Shown: positions 15,340 to 25,015, counted from the stretch's first letter. The stretch: 64,000 nt of DNA from Deltaproteobacteria bacterium (GCA_016178705.1 JACOST010000020.1:1-64000), one strand, 5' to 3'. A program made the numbers and translations. Notes: generated by a model from the sequence alone, not told the origin.

Positions 15340-16008
15340 AGTTCCGCTCCACCCGGCAGCCTTCCGGTCGAGTTCCGCCAACAGATCGCGCAAGACTTCG
15401 CGAAGGCTGTCGGCCATGGTGACTTGCATGGCCCGCTCGATGAAAGTGGCCCGCGAGCCGCTGTACTCCGCGTCGGCGTCGGTGATGACACGCTCGAACT
15501 TGCGCTCGAACAGCGGCCGACCATCACGCTCGACGGTGATCTTCAGCGCAGTGATTCCCGCGACACGCGAGAACAGGAATCCAACGGCCTGCGAGCAGAA
15601 TGCATCGATCTCGGACCGGACCACGACCTCATCAGGGGTCCGTGGCTCCTGCGATACGAGGGCAAACAGCTTCGACTGTACTAATTCCAAGACGATTCGG
15701 TCGCGAATGACCGACGGCGCATCACTCGCCCAGAAGGGGTCCGTCCGGCAGCCCGTCCAACGCGTTCCAGCAATCGATTCCCCGTAGTGCTCCGGCCGCC
15801 GGTCGACGGGCATCGCTACGGAGACATTGAGTGGATAGGTCTTTTGCGCCGAATACTGAGTCGAAGTCGGAGGAAAGGACAGCGAGGCCCCTGGAATTCT
15901 CACTGCGGCGCGGTTGCAAGCGACTACCGACAAGCATACCGTCACTGCACTCAGGGACGCGGCGAGTAGTGTTCGATAGCGGACTCCCTCGACAACTCCC
16001 ATCTTCAT
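15334..16008 (-). CDS. Outer-envelope lipoprotein, YajG-like
   Basis: A 224-aa secreted lipoprotein. Residues 10-30 form a signal peptide ending with lipobox V-V-A-C31. The mature part (PLNVSVAMPVDRRPEHYGES, then VIRDRIVLELVQSKLFALVS, VVRSEIDAFCSQAVGF and LKITVERDGRPLFERKFERV) resembles YajG/DUF4136-type lipoproteins, whose strands repeat a beta-alpha pattern resembling the FlgT/TolB N-terminal fold. Function unknown. The TAA stop is embedded in an attC-like core box, and this is the first gene of the minus-strand cassette-like run. Confidence 0.6.
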   Translation of the reverse strand: MKMGVVEGVRYRTLLAASLSAVTVCLSVVACNRAAVRIPGASLSFPPTSTQYSAQKTYPLNVSVAMPVDRRPEHYGESIAGTRWTGCRTDPFWASDAPSVIRDRIVLELVQSKLFALVSQEPRTPDEVVVRSEIDAFCSQAVGFLFSRVAGITALKITVERDGRPLFERKFERVITDADAEYSGSRATFIERAMQVTMADSLREVLRDLLAELDRKAAGWSGTG

Positions 16009-16213
16009 GTGCGCTTCCGAATCTGGCTAACAAGAATTAGCCCGCGAGCCTGACCACCCGAGCTTCGCGGGGCATCCAATTCACCTTCCGCTTATCCGTT
16101 ACTCTAGATCGCTTACGCCGTCCAGTTCTCTTGACCCAGCGTGGTGGCGCGTGGGACCGCGCGCTCTGTGCGGCCCGTTGCCAGACGCACGGCCGCGTGG
16201 TTTAGAAGGTCCC

Positions 16214-18175
16214 ATGGCGCACCGCGACGAACCGTGGCTGATGCGCACCTACGCGGGTCACACCGATCCGCGCGCGGCCAACGCGTTGTTTCGCACGAAT
16301 CTCTCCAAAGGGCAGACCGGATTGAGCGTGGCCTTCGATCTGCCGACGCAGACGGGTTACGACGCGGACGATCCGATGGCCGCCGGCGAGGTCGGCAAGG
16401 TCGGGGTGCCGATCGGACACATCGCCGACATGGACGCGCTCTTCGCCGGCATTCCGCTGGCCAAGACGAATACGTCGATGACTATCAACGCCACCGCCGC
16501 CTGGCTGCTCGCGCTCTACATCGCCGCGGCCGAGCGCCAGGGCGCTAACCCGCGCGAGCTGCGTGGTACGACGCAGAACGACATCCTGAAGGAGTACTTG
16601 TCGCGCGGCACGCACATCTTTCCGCCCGAGCCGTCGCTGCGGCTGACGGCGGATACCATCGAGTACACCGTGGTCAACATTCCGAAATGGAACCCGGTCA
16701 ACATTTGCAGCTATCACTTGCAGGAAGCCGGCGCGACGCCGGTGCAGGAGTTGGCGTTCGCGTTGGTCAACGCGTTCGCGGTGCTCGATCGCGTGCAGAA
16801 GCGCCCGGGTGTTTCGATGTCCGACGTGGTCGGGCAGATCTCGTTCTTCGTCAACGCCGGCATTCGCTTCATCGAAGAGATGTGCAAGCTGAAGGCGTTC
16901 GTGCGCTTGTGGGACCGTTACATGGCCGAGCGCTACGGCGTGGCGGACGCCAAGAAGCGCCGCTTCCGCTACGGCGTGCAGGTCAACTCGCTCGGCCTCA
17001 CCGCGCAGCAGCCGGAGAACAACGTGCAGCGCATCCTGCTTGAGATGCTGGCGGTGACGCTGTCGAAGGAAGCGCGCGCGCGCTCGGTGCAATTGCCGGC
17101 ATGGAACGAGGCGCTCGGCTTGCCGCGCCCGTGGGATCAACAGTGGGCCCTACGCATGCAACAAGTGCTGGCGTACGAAACCGACGTGCTCGAATACGAA
17201 GACCTCTTCGAGGGATCGAACGTGATCGAGGCCAAGGTGAGTGAATTGATGGCGAGTGCCGACGCCGAACTGACCCGTGTCTTGCGCGTGGGTGACGCAG
17301 CCGAGGCGATCGAAGTGATGAAGCGCGCCTTGGTCGCCAGCCACGCGGCGCGCCAGCGTCAAATCGAGAGCGGTGAGCTGAGCGTCGTCGGCGTGAACAC
17401 GTTCACCGAACACGAGCCCTCGCTGTTGGTCGCGGCTGAAGTGGAGAGCGTGCTGGTCGTCGATCCCGAAGCGGAGCGCAAGCAGATCGAGCGCCTCTGC
17501 GCGTTTCGCGCCGAGCGCAATGCCGCCGATGTGAGTGCGGCGCTCCGTGGACTCGAGGATGCCGCGCGTTCCGGCAGTAACGTCATGCCCGCATCGATTC
17601 GCGCGGCGCACGCTGGCGTCACCACCGGCGAATGGGCGGGCACGCTTCGCAAAGTGTTCGGTGAGTATCGGGCGCCGACGGGGTTGCAAGGTCTCGCCTT
17701 CAGCGGCGCCGGCGACTCGCTCGAAGCGGTTCGCCAACGCGTGAAGCAGGTGGCCGCGGCGATCGGTCATCCGTTGCGCTTGTTAGTGGCCAAGCCCGGA
17801 CTCGACGGTCACTCCAACGGTGCCGAACAAGTGGCAGTACGCGCGAAGGAGGCCGGCTTCGAAGTGATCTATGACGGCATTCGCCTGACCCCCGAACAGA
17901 TCGCCGAATCCGCGTTGCAAGAAGACGTCGATGCCGTCGGGATTTCGATCCACTCGGGTTCGCACATGACGTTGGTGCCGCGCGTGGTGGAGTTGTTGCG
18001 CGCGAAAGGGCTCGGCGACGTGCCGGTGTTCGTCGGTGGCGTTATTCCAGAGAGCGATCAACCGAAGCTGCGTAGCGCCGGTGTCGCCCGCGTGTACACG
18101 CCCGGACAAGCGACGTTGACGGTCATCGTTGGCGACATTGCCGAGATGATCGCGGAACGTCGCCGCGCGGCGTAG
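16214..18175 (+). CDS. ecm: Ethylmalonyl-CoA mutase (MeaA/Ecm type), B12-dependent
   Basis: A 653-aa single-chain coenzyme-B12 mutase. It starts DEPWLMRTYAGHTDPRAANA, lacks the long N-terminal arm of methylmalonyl-CoA mutase, and follows the Ecm/MeaA pattern (LSVAFDLPTQTGYDADDP, NTSMTINATAAWLLALYIAA, YGVQVNSLGLT, PAWNEALGLPRPWDQQWALR). The B12 domain carries KPGLDGHSNGAEQ (DxHxxG near residue 530). Ecm converts (2R)-ethylmalonyl-CoA to (2S)-methylsuccinyl-CoA in acetyl-CoA assimilation. ATG 16214 matches family starts; a GTG 63 nt upstream is less likely. The beta-helix gene follows after 28 bp. Confidence 0.85.
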   Translation: MAHRDEPWLMRTYAGHTDPRAANALFRTNLSKGQTGLSVAFDLPTQTGYDADDPMAAGEVGKVGVPIGHIADMDALFAGIPLAKTNTSMTINATAAWLLALYIAAAERQGANPRELRGTTQNDILKEYLSRGTHIFPPEPSLRLTADTIEYTVVNIPKWNPVNICSYHLQEAGATPVQELAFALVNAFAVLDRVQKRPGVSMSDVVGQISFFVNAGIRFIEEMCKLKAFVRLWDRYMAERYGVADAKKRRFRYGVQVNSLGLTAQQPENNVQRILLEMLAVTLSKEARARSVQLPAWNEALGLPRPWDQQWALRMQQVLAYETDVLEYEDLFEGSNVIEAKVSELMASADAELTRVLRVGDAAEAIEVMKRALVASHAARQRQIESGELSVVGVNTFTEHEPSLLVAAEVESVLVVDPEAERKQIERLCAFRAERNAADVSAALRGLEDAARSGSNVMPASIRAAHAGVTTGEWAGTLRKVFGEYRAPTGLQGLAFSGAGDSLEAVRQRVKQVAAAIGHPLRLLVAKPGLDGHSNGAEQVAVRAKEAGFEVIYDGIRLTPEQIAESALQEDVDAVGISIHSGSHMTLVPRVVELLRAKGLGDVPVFVGGVIPESDQPKLRSAGVARVYTPGQATLTVIVGDIAEMIAERRRAA

Positions 18176-18203
18176 CAGCCGACTGACTGGAGAGGGTAAG
18201 CTC

Positions 18204-20267
18204 ATGAAGGGTATTCAGTTCATCGTATGGATGTTCGCCATTCAGTTGACCGCGCAGTTCACGGCGCTGGCGCCGGCGTTGGCGCACCGCGAGCGACCGA
18301 TCGAGTCGCCGGTGCGGCCGGGTTCGATCCCGGCCATCGATCGGGTGAATCCAAATCACCTCGTCGTTTGCAAGCCGTCGTCGCAGCCGACGCAGGCGCA
18401 GCTCGTCTCGATTCAAGCACGCCTGGCAACCGCGACCGGCGAGGCGCTGCTGCAAGCGCAGAAGGACGAAGCTGCGTGGCATCGCAACACGGCGCTGTTC
18501 GCGCAGTGCTGCTTCGACAACATTCAAGACGCGGTGAATGCCGCCGGCGACAACACCGACATCCTCATCATGCCCGGCATCTATCGCGAAGAGCCCAGCC
18601 GGGCCGCGCCTAGCAGTAGCGAGGGAGACCTCGAAAACGGGGCGTACTCGTACGAGTATCACGTGGCCCATCCCAACGACGCCAATCTCATCGCGATCCT
18701 CGGCAAGAAGAACATCACGCTCGAAGGCACCGGCGGGCGGCCGGACGATGTGCTGATCGATGCCGGCTTCGTCAAGGACGTCGGTATCCGCTGCGACCGC
18801 TGCGAGGGCTTCGTCGCGCGCAACTTCTGGCAGCGGAACGCCAACGAGCATGGCGTCTACACCGTCGACTCCGACGGCTACCTCTACGATCACGTGCTCG
18901 GCTCGTTCAACCGCGAGTACCAACTGTTCGGCTTCGCTTCCGACAACGGCTTGATGACCGATTGCGAAGCGAGCGGGGGCGGCGACTCCGGTTTCTACAT
19001 CGGTGGCGCACCGGTGACCCCGGGCCGCTTCAGTCAGACCATCAGAAACTCGAGGATGTTTCACAACGTGCTCGGCTTCTCCGGCACCCAAGGTAGCTCG
19101 GTGCTGATCACCGGCTGCGATGTCTACGACAACGCCATCGGGATCTCGTTCAACTCGCAGAACGATCACCCCAACTTTCCGCAGGGCCATAGCGTGGTCG
19201 AGCACAACGATATCCACGACAACAACTTCGATATCTATGCGGCGACCTCCGACGTGCCGCCGATCGGCGAGGCGTACGATTTTTTCCGCAATCCCGTCGG
19301 CACCGGGCTGTGGATCATCGGCGGCGAAGACAACATCGTGCGCAACAACCGCGTCTACAACAACAGCCGCTTCGGTATGATCCTGGCCGGCAACGCGCTG
19401 GAGATGCCGCTGCCGGCAGAAGTTCACCGCAACCAGTTCGTCAACAACCTGATGGGCACAGCGGCGGGCGCCGGTGCCGGCCCCAATGCGACGGCGTTTC
19501 CGCCGGATTCCACCGGATACAAGCCCGGTGGCAGCGACTTCTTCTGGGATCGCACCGGGGACGACAACTGCTGGGGGCCGAACAGTCAGATGAAGACCGA
19601 TCCAGTTTCGCTTCCTGGTCCGTGCCCGGCTCCCAATCATGGAGCCGTCGTCACGCCGCCCCAGAAGCAGTTGGAGGTGATCCTGAACTGCCTGTGGGCC
19701 GAGATCCCGGACACGCATCCGACGCAGTACCACACCGCCGACACCTACTATCCGTGTCCGTGGGGCCAGGTGAACTTGGCGCCATACGTGAGCAGCGCGC
19801 AGTTGGTGTGTGGCAACGGAACCATCGATATCGCCGAGGATTGCGATCCTGGAAATGGCAGCGCGAATCTCGGCGGGCAATCGTGTGCCTCGCTGAGTCA
19901 CGGCACCGGAACGCTCAAGTGCGATACTCACTGCCAATGGGACTTCAGTAGCTGCAGCGTGACCGGTCCGCTGCCGACCGCGACGCCGCGCAACGGCTGC
20001 CCGGGCGGTGCGGCGGTGCCGACGGCGTCCGCGACGCCGATTGTACCGACGGCGACGAACACCGCGACCAAGACCGTGGCAGCAACCTCAACACCGACAC
20101 CGGTGGCGGTGGCGGCGACGGCGACGCCGATCAACGAAAGTGGCGGCTGCGCGATCGGAGCGGGAACTTCGCACGGGGTCAGCGCGACGGGCGCGCTTTG
20201 GCTTGGGCCGAGCCTGCTGATGTGGCTGCGGCAGCGGGTGCGGCGGCGCCAGCCGCCGCGGGCTTGA
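18204..20267 (+). CDS. Secreted right-handed beta-helix protein with C-terminal GCAIG sorting-type tag
   Basis: A 687-aa exported protein: signal peptide (1-27), a parallel beta-helix of NosD/PbH1-type turns (about 100-420: GVYTVDSDGYLYDHVLGSFN, NSRMFHNVLGFSG, NIVRNNRVYNNSRFGMILAG), a Cys-rich DUF4215-like motif (VCGNGTIDIAEDCDPGNGS, about 540-590) and a Thr/Pro/Ala-rich stalk (600-645). The tail has GGCAIGAG at 647-654 (Cys649), a hydrophobic helix LWLGPSLLMWL and RQRVRRR. This tripartite end resembles MYXO-CTERM cell-surface sorting signals. GGAGAGGG sits 7 nt before ATG. Its last 89 bp overlap the oppositely oriented TPR gene. Confidence 0.8.
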   Translation: MKGIQFIVWMFAIQLTAQFTALAPALAHRERPIESPVRPGSIPAIDRVNPNHLVVCKPSSQPTQAQLVSIQARLATATGEALLQAQKDEAAWHRNTALFAQCCFDNIQDAVNAAGDNTDILIMPGIYREEPSRAAPSSSEGDLENGAYSYEYHVAHPNDANLIAILGKKNITLEGTGGRPDDVLIDAGFVKDVGIRCDRCEGFVARNFWQRNANEHGVYTVDSDGYLYDHVLGSFNREYQLFGFASDNGLMTDCEASGGGDSGFYIGGAPVTPGRFSQTIRNSRMFHNVLGFSGTQGSSVLITGCDVYDNAIGISFNSQNDHPNFPQGHSVVEHNDIHDNNFDIYAATSDVPPIGEAYDFFRNPVGTGLWIIGGEDNIVRNNRVYNNSRFGMILAGNALEMPLPAEVHRNQFVNNLMGTAAGAGAGPNATAFPPDSTGYKPGGSDFFWDRTGDDNCWGPNSQMKTDPVSLPGPCPAPNHGAVVTPPQKQLEVILNCLWAEIPDTHPTQYHTADTYYPCPWGQVNLAPYVSSAQLVCGNGTIDIAEDCDPGNGSANLGGQSCASLSHGTGTLKCDTHCQWDFSSCSVTGPLPTATPRNGCPGGAAVPTASATPIVPTATNTATKTVAATSTPTPVAVAATATPINESGGCAIGAGTSHGVSATGALWLGPSLLMWLRQRVRRRQPPRA

Positions 20268-22731
20268 GTGTTTGCAACGCGGCGGCACGGCTGGCGTACT
20301 CACTCGCGCGCGGTGCGTCGCTGCTTTTGAGCAAGGTGCTCAGGCGCGTCAGCGCCGCGCGCTGAGCGGCGACATCTCCCGTTCGTTCGGCCAGCGCCAG
20401 CGCGTGCACGTACGCAGCCCGGGCTGGTTCAACGCGTGCGAGCCGAGCGTTCACGTCGCCGAGGTCGCGCCACAACCGTGCCTGGCCAACGAGATCATTC
20501 AATGGCTCGTTGGTCGTCAGCGCCTTGGTGTAGCTCTCCGCGGCGGGATCGAGTTGGCCGAGCGCTACCTGCAGTGCCGCCATGCAGCGCAGCGAGCGGA
20601 CCTGCCCAGCGCGATTGCGGCCGCGCACGTCGAGATCGAGTGCGCGCGTGAACAGCTCTTGCGCCTGTTGCGGATGCTGCGAGCGCTGTTCGAGCCGACC
20701 CAGGCTGCGCAGCGCAACGGCTTGCCGCGCCGACTTTCGGGCCTCTTGGTATCCCGCCAACGCCTGTTGGTAGGCCGCACGGGCTTGGTCGAGTCTGCCG
20801 AGCGAAGCTTCGAGATGGCCGACGTTGAGAGCGACGTCAGCGTCGCCCGCCGCATCATGACGTTGCTGGAAGATGGTGAGCGCGTCGCTGTAGGCGCGGC
20901 GCGCGACATCGGGACGCTTCGCGGCGCGTTCGACCGCCCCGATGCGCAGCAGGGCCTGCGCCTGGCCGGCGGAGTCCAAGAGTTGCCGATAGACCGACTG
21001 GGCGCGGGTGTAGGCGTCGCGTGCTGGTTGCAGATGGTGGAGCGCGCGTTCGCTGTCGCCGAGTGTCAGCAACGCCTCCGCCTCGCGCGCGCGATCGTGG
21101 AGTTCGTTGTACAGGATCGCGGCTTGCGCATAGGCGTCGCGCGCCGATTGCCAGCGGTGCAGTGCGCGTTCGTACTCACCGAGGGTGACGAGCACGAGGC
21201 TTTGACCGGCGCGATTCCCGAGTTCGCGTTGCAAGGCGAGCGCTTTCGCTAACGCGTCGCGCGCGCGTGCCGGATCAAGGCGCATGCGCTCGACCTCGGC
21301 GCTGCTGACCCACGCCTCGGCTTCGCCGGCGCGATCGTGCAGGTCGCGGTAGAGTGGGATCGCTAGGGCGTACAGTTCGATCGCTCGGTCCGGCTGATTG
21401 AGCGCGCGCTCGAGGTCGGCGTGGGCGAGCAGGACGGTAATCTGGCCGGGGCGATCGTTGGCGCGGCGATAGGCTTCGAGTGCATCGACGTAGGCGCGGC
21501 GAGCTTCGTCGGGGTGCGCGAGCGCGCGGGCCTGCTTGGCCTGCTCGACGAGCGTGCCAGCGCTGGCGCCCGAGGCACTCGCAGCCGCAGGGGTGCTGTC
21601 GCTGTTCGTCGCACCAATGTCGCCGATCCCACTGTCGCGCAGTGCCCCGCGCATCTGGAACACCAGCGCGCAGAGTGCGGCGGCACCGATGATCTGTAAG
21701 AGGCGCGATCGCACACCCAACGCCCAGGTCAGCGCGAATGCGAAGGACGCTGGAATCAGGCCGAGGAACAGCACCACCGCGCTCTCGACCGGCAGCACCG
21801 CGCGCACCTGAGCCGCGCTCATCAACAGCAGCGCGCGAAAACTGAGGCCGACCACTGCGAAGACGAACACCATCACGACGAGCGAGCGGAGCAGCGGCCA
21901 GAGACGACTCGGCGATCGCGGTGCCGCCGCGGGCTCGGCAAGATCCGGCTCGACTCGGCCCGGCAGCGCGTCGGCTTCGCGCAACGCGACGAGTCCCATG
22001 GTGTAGCTGTCGATCGTGCGGCAGTCCCCGATAACCGGCGGCAGCAGCGGATTGCTGATCCGATAGCGGTTCGCGCCGCCGGCATCGAGATCGGCCGTTT
22101 CGTACAAGGGCGCCGCGCGGCGGAAGTGCTGCTCCGCAAGTTCACGATTGCTGCCGGCGTATAGTTCGCCGAGTTTGAAGCGAGCGTCGGCTTGCCCGCG
22201 CGGGTTGCCGACGCGCTTGTACAAGCCGGCGGCGGTCAGATAGGCCTGGCTCGACGGACCTTCCTGCCCGAGTTGGCGCGCGGCGTCGCCGAGGTTGACG
22301 AGCGCGGCGGCCTCACCGGCTTGATCGCCGGCGCGACGGTACATTTCTCGGGCGCGCGCGTAGGCGGCATGGGCTTCAGTGTGGCGATCGAGCGTGCGTT
22401 CGAACTCTCCGAGGGCTATCAACGTTTCGGCTTCGCGCTGCGTCTCGCCACTTGCGCGGTAAAGCTGGCACGCGTTTGCAAAGGCCAGGCGCGCCTCGTC
22501 GGCGTGCCCGTGTGTGCGTTCGATGTCCGCCCAGCCGCGGACGATGGCGACTTGGTCCGCCGCCAACTGGGATCGTTCGCACAGCGCCACCGCCTGGTCG
22601 TAGAGCTTGCGCGCTTCGACGATGTCGCCCGTGGAAGCGATCCGAGTGGCCTCGACCACAAGGCCGTTGACTTCAGGATCACTCAGCTTGGATGCCGGCG
22701 GGGCGTCGCTCGGCTCGTCGTGGTCTGTCAC
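20179..22731 (-). CDS. TPR repeat protein with a central membrane segment
   Basis: An 850-aa protein. Residues 25-215 and about 395-830 are tetratricopeptide repeats (for example AREAEALLTLGDSERALHHL, then PARDAYTRAQSVYRQLLDSA), perhaps 14-16 in all, each about 40 residues. Between them lie two or three hydrophobic helices (about 285-360: [39 protein letters not shown]), so the two TPR arms flank the membrane. The C-terminus is an Ala-rich tail. No enzymatic motif is seen; a scaffold role is likely. Start is GTG 22731 with a weak GAGG. It converges with, and overlaps, the beta-helix gene by 89 bp. Confidence 0.8.
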   Translation of the reverse strand: MTDHDEPSDAPPASKLSDPEVNGLVVEATRIASTGDIVEARKLYDQAVALCERSQLAADQVAIVRGWADIERTHGHADEARLAFANACQLYRASGETQREAETLIALGEFERTLDRHTEAHAAYARAREMYRRAGDQAGEAAALVNLGDAARQLGQEGPSSQAYLTAAGLYKRVGNPRGQADARFKLGELYAGSNRELAEQHFRRAAPLYETADLDAGGANRYRISNPLLPPVIGDCRTIDSYTMGLVALREADALPGRVEPDLAEPAAAPRSPSRLWPLLRSLVVMVFVFAVVGLSFRALLLMSAAQVRAVLPVESAVVLFLGLIPASFAFALTWALGVRSRLLQIIGAAALCALVFQMRGALRDSGIGDIGATNSDSTPAAASASGASAGTLVEQAKQARALAHPDEARRAYVDALEAYRRANDRPGQITVLLAHADLERALNQPDRAIELYALAIPLYRDLHDRAGEAEAWVSSAEVERMRLDPARARDALAKALALQRELGNRAGQSLVLVTLGEYERALHRWQSARDAYAQAAILYNELHDRAREAEALLTLGDSERALHHLQPARDAYTRAQSVYRQLLDSAGQAQALLRIGAVERAAKRPDVARRAYSDALTIFQQRHDAAGDADVALNVGHLEASLGRLDQARAAYQQALAGYQEARKSARQAVALRSLGRLEQRSQHPQQAQELFTRALDLDVRGRNRAGQVRSLRCMAALQVALGQLDPAAESYTKALTTNEPLNDLVGQARLWRDLGDVNARLARVEPARAAYVHALALAERTGDVAAQRAALTRLSTLLKSSDAPRASEYASRAAALQTLKPAAAGAAAPAAAATSAGSAQAKARPSR

Positions 22732-23009
22732 CGCGCTGCGCCTCGGTGTATCCAGGCGATCACTGTCATTTCATGCCCGAGACCCAATAGAACTTCCGCT
22801 CCATTCGCAGCCTATGCAACAAATGCTCGGTCATTTCTAGCCGGATGTGTCTGGCGTCGGCGAGTCCGCGCGCGCTACGATTGCAAGCGAGGTCATGGCT
22901 CCGGGTCATTAGCCGGCCCGGTGAAGCGGGGCAGGCAGCCTAATTTGACGCTTCTAGGTGAAGGTAGTACAGCCGCGATCATCCGCTCGGCAACATACCA
23001 GGAGGTCGG
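22732..23009. other. Divergent intergenic region upstream of mcl
   Basis: 278 bp between the divergently read TPR and malyl-CoA lyase genes. It must hold both promoters, but I cannot point to a convincing -35/-10 pair. AGGAGG at about 23000 is the ribosome site for the lyase gene. No other feature seen. Confidence 0.4.
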
Positions 23010-24059
23010 ATGCGTAATCCACGAGATTTCGGAAAGCCGCTGGCTATTGGCGCGCCCAAGCCAGTGATGGATATTCCCATCAAGCCGTCGCGCTGCATCC
23101 ACTTCTTCGATCCCAGCAATCCAAAAATGGCGGCCAAGCTGCCGGAACTGGCGAAGCAAACTGACATCTTGCTCGGCAACCTCGAGGACGCGATTCCCGC
23201 CGACAAGAAGCTCGACGCGCGCGAAGGTTTGGTGAGTATCGGCCGTGCGGTCGATCTGGGCGAGACGCCACTGTGGACCCGCGTGAATAGTCTCGACAGC
23301 CCCTGGTGCCTCGACGATATCACGCGCTTGGTGGCGGAGATCGGTAACCGACTTGACGTGGTGATGATTCCGAAGGTCGAAGGCCCGTGGGATATTCACT
23401 TCGTCGATCGACTGCTCGCGCAACTCGAAGGCAAGCACAAGGTGCAGCGCCCGATCCTGGTCCATGCGATTTTAGAGACCGCGCTCGGTGTGACCAACGT
23501 CGAAGAGATCTGTGCGGCGAGTCCGCGCGTGCAAGGCATCAGCTTCGGCCCGGCGGATCTCGCCGCGTCGCGGCGGATGAAGACGACGCGCGTGGGCGGC
23601 GGACATCCTGCGTACCTGGTGCGCACCGATCCGAATCCGAAAGATCCGCAGGCTCCGCGCGCCGTGGCTCAGCAAGACCCCTGGCACTATTCGATTGCGC
23701 GGATGGTCGATGCCTGTGCTGCAACCGGCGCCCTGCCGTTCTACGGACCGTTCGGCGACATCGCCGATTCGCTGGGATGTGAAGATCAATTTCGCGCCGC
23801 CTTTCTGCTTGGCTGTGTCGGGGCGTGGTCGCTGCACCCCAGTCAGATCACGATCGCGAAGAAGGTGTTCAGCCCGCCGCCGGAGGAAGTCGCGTTCGCC
23901 AAGCGCGTGCTCGAAGCGATGCCCGACGGTCGCGGCGTGCAGATGATCGACGGCAAGATGCAAGACGATGCCACTTGGAAGCAGTGCAAGGTGATGGTCA
24001 ACCTCGCCACACTACTCGCCGCGAAGGATCCGGAGCTGAAGCAAGCGTATGGACTGTGA
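23010..24059 (+). CDS. mcl: (S)-malyl-CoA / beta-methylmalyl-CoA lyase, Chloroflexus type
   Basis: A 349-aa HpcH/HpaI-CitE family lyase. As I recall the Chloroflexus MclA sequence, similarity runs end to end: [81 protein letters not shown] and [20 protein letters not shown]. The enzyme cleaves beta-methylmalyl-CoA to glyoxylate and propionyl-CoA and malyl-CoA to glyoxylate and acetyl-CoA, using Mg2+. It serves the ethylmalonyl-CoA pathway, the 3-hydroxypropionate bicycle or the serine cycle. Ecm and Mcd-like genes in the window favour the first. Strong AGGAGG before ATG 23010; followed by FAH and PEPCK genes. Confidence 0.9.
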   Translation: MRNPRDFGKPLAIGAPKPVMDIPIKPSRCIHFFDPSNPKMAAKLPELAKQTDILLGNLEDAIPADKKLDAREGLVSIGRAVDLGETPLWTRVNSLDSPWCLDDITRLVAEIGNRLDVVMIPKVEGPWDIHFVDRLLAQLEGKHKVQRPILVHAILETALGVTNVEEICAASPRVQGISFGPADLAASRRMKTTRVGGGHPAYLVRTDPNPKDPQAPRAVAQQDPWHYSIARMVDACAATGALPFYGPFGDIADSLGCEDQFRAAFLLGCVGAWSLHPSQITIAKKVFSPPPEEVAFAKRVLEAMPDGRGVQMIDGKMQDDATWKQCKVMVNLATLLAAKDPELKQAYGL

Positions 24060-24076
24060 TGCTGCGGCGCCTGCAT

Positions 24077-24126
24077 GGTGGCACCGGCTTCCATCCGGTG
24101 CGCACAGGCCAGACGCCTGTGCCACC
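24077..24126. repeat. Palindromic repeat folding as a perfect three-way junction
   Basis: Between mcl and the FAH gene. Outer stem GGTGG (24077-24081) pairs with CCACC (24122-24126). Hairpin 1 is CACCGG/CCGGTG (24082-24087 with 24095-24100). Hairpin 2 is CACAGGC/GCCTGTG (24103-24109 with 24115-24121). All pairs are perfect. Elements of this look recur between genes in many environmental genomes. It could act on the mcl-FAH message, for example as an RNA stabiliser. Confidence 0.75.
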
Positions 24127-24141
24127 GGAAGGTGAAATGTC

Positions 24142-24996
24142 ATGAGCGTCCGGTTTGCCAATGTGAAGGGAAGGGCGGCGGTCGTACTCGAAAACCGTAT
24201 CGTCGATGTTGAGCGCGCGTCGAGTGGACGCTTCGCTGCCGACGCGATGGTGGCGATTCAGCAGTGGGGCACGTTCATCGAGTGGGCGCGAGGCCTGAAG
24301 CCCAGCGATGCGACCGAAGCGCTGAACGAGAGCGAGCTCGCCCCGCCGGTGCCCCGGCCCGCCAAGGTGTTTGCGATTGGGATGAATTACCGTGCCCACG
24401 CCACCGAAGCCGGGATGGACATCCCACAGTCGCCAGTGGTGTTCACGAAATTTCCAAATTGTCTGGTAGGCCCGCGGGCAGATGTCGAGTTGTCTTCCGC
24501 GTTCGTCGATTGGGAAGTCGAACTGGTGGTCGTGATAGGTCGCCGCGGCCGCCGCATTCCCGAAGCACGGGCGCTCGACTACGTCGCCGGCTACACCGCC
24601 GGGCAAGACATCTCCGATCGCAAGCTGCAGTTCGCGGACAAGCCCCCGCAGTTCTCAATGGGGAAGTCGGCCGACACGTTCGGTCCGATCGGGCCGGTAT
24701 TGGTCACACTCGATGCGTTCAAGAATCCGAACGACCTGGCGTTGACGTGCGACGTTGCGGGCGAGCGCATGCAAGCCGCGCGCACCAGCGACATGATTTT
24801 CTCGGTGCCGCAACTGATCGCCTTCCTGTCGAGTCTGTGTACGCTCGAACCCGGCGACCTGATCTTCACCGGGACACCGAGTGGAGTCGGGTCCACGCGG
24901 ACGCCGCGTCGCTATCTGAAGGAAGACGAAGTCATCACGAGCACGATCGAAGGTATTGGGACGCTGGTCAACCGCTGCGTTGCCGCGCCGCGCTGA
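24142..24996 (+). CDS. Fumarylacetoacetate hydrolase (FAH) family protein
   Basis: A 284-aa FAH-superfamily enzyme: [16 protein letters not shown], then [13 protein letters not shown], the metal-binding strand [13 protein letters not shown] (acidic E..E), [15 protein letters not shown], and the C-terminal [16 protein letters not shown]. Members hydrolyse or decarboxylate 2-oxo-acids (acylpyruvases, oxaloacetate decarboxylase FAHD1, 2-hydroxyhepta-2,4-diene-1,7-dioate isomerase). Being placed between malyl-CoA lyase and PEP carboxykinase suggests a C4 oxo-acid such as oxaloacetate, but this is inference. GGAAGGTGAA lies before ATG 24142. Confidence 0.85.
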   Translation: MSVRFANVKGRAAVVLENRIVDVERASSGRFAADAMVAIQQWGTFIEWARGLKPSDATEALNESELAPPVPRPAKVFAIGMNYRAHATEAGMDIPQSPVVFTKFPNCLVGPRADVELSSAFVDWEVELVVVIGRRGRRIPEARALDYVAGYTAGQDISDRKLQFADKPPQFSMGKSADTFGPIGPVLVTLDAFKNPNDLALTCDVAGERMQAARTSDMIFSVPQLIAFLSSLCTLEPGDLIFTGTPSGVGSTRTPRRYLKEDEVITSTIEGIGTLVNRCVAAPR

Positions 24997-25015
24997 AGCG
25001 TCTGAATCGAGGTTT

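Noticed and set aside
12022-16008. Phage-defence island based on PIN-like and toxin-antitoxin genes
   Set aside because: No recognised effector or sensor genes of known defence systems; a cassette-array explanation fits the attC-like sites better.
18318-18340. tRNA T-arm-like text (GCCGGGTTCGATCCCGGC)
   Set aside because: It lies inside the beta-helix gene, codes for conserved residues, and no acceptor, anticodon or D-arm can be folded around it. A similar GGGTTCGAACC at about 30090 is inside the thioesterase gene.
18123-19937. 604-codon minus-strand frame opposite the beta-helix gene
   Set aside because: Antisense shadow; no domain similarity, no ribosome site, and the plus strand has a clear secreted protein.
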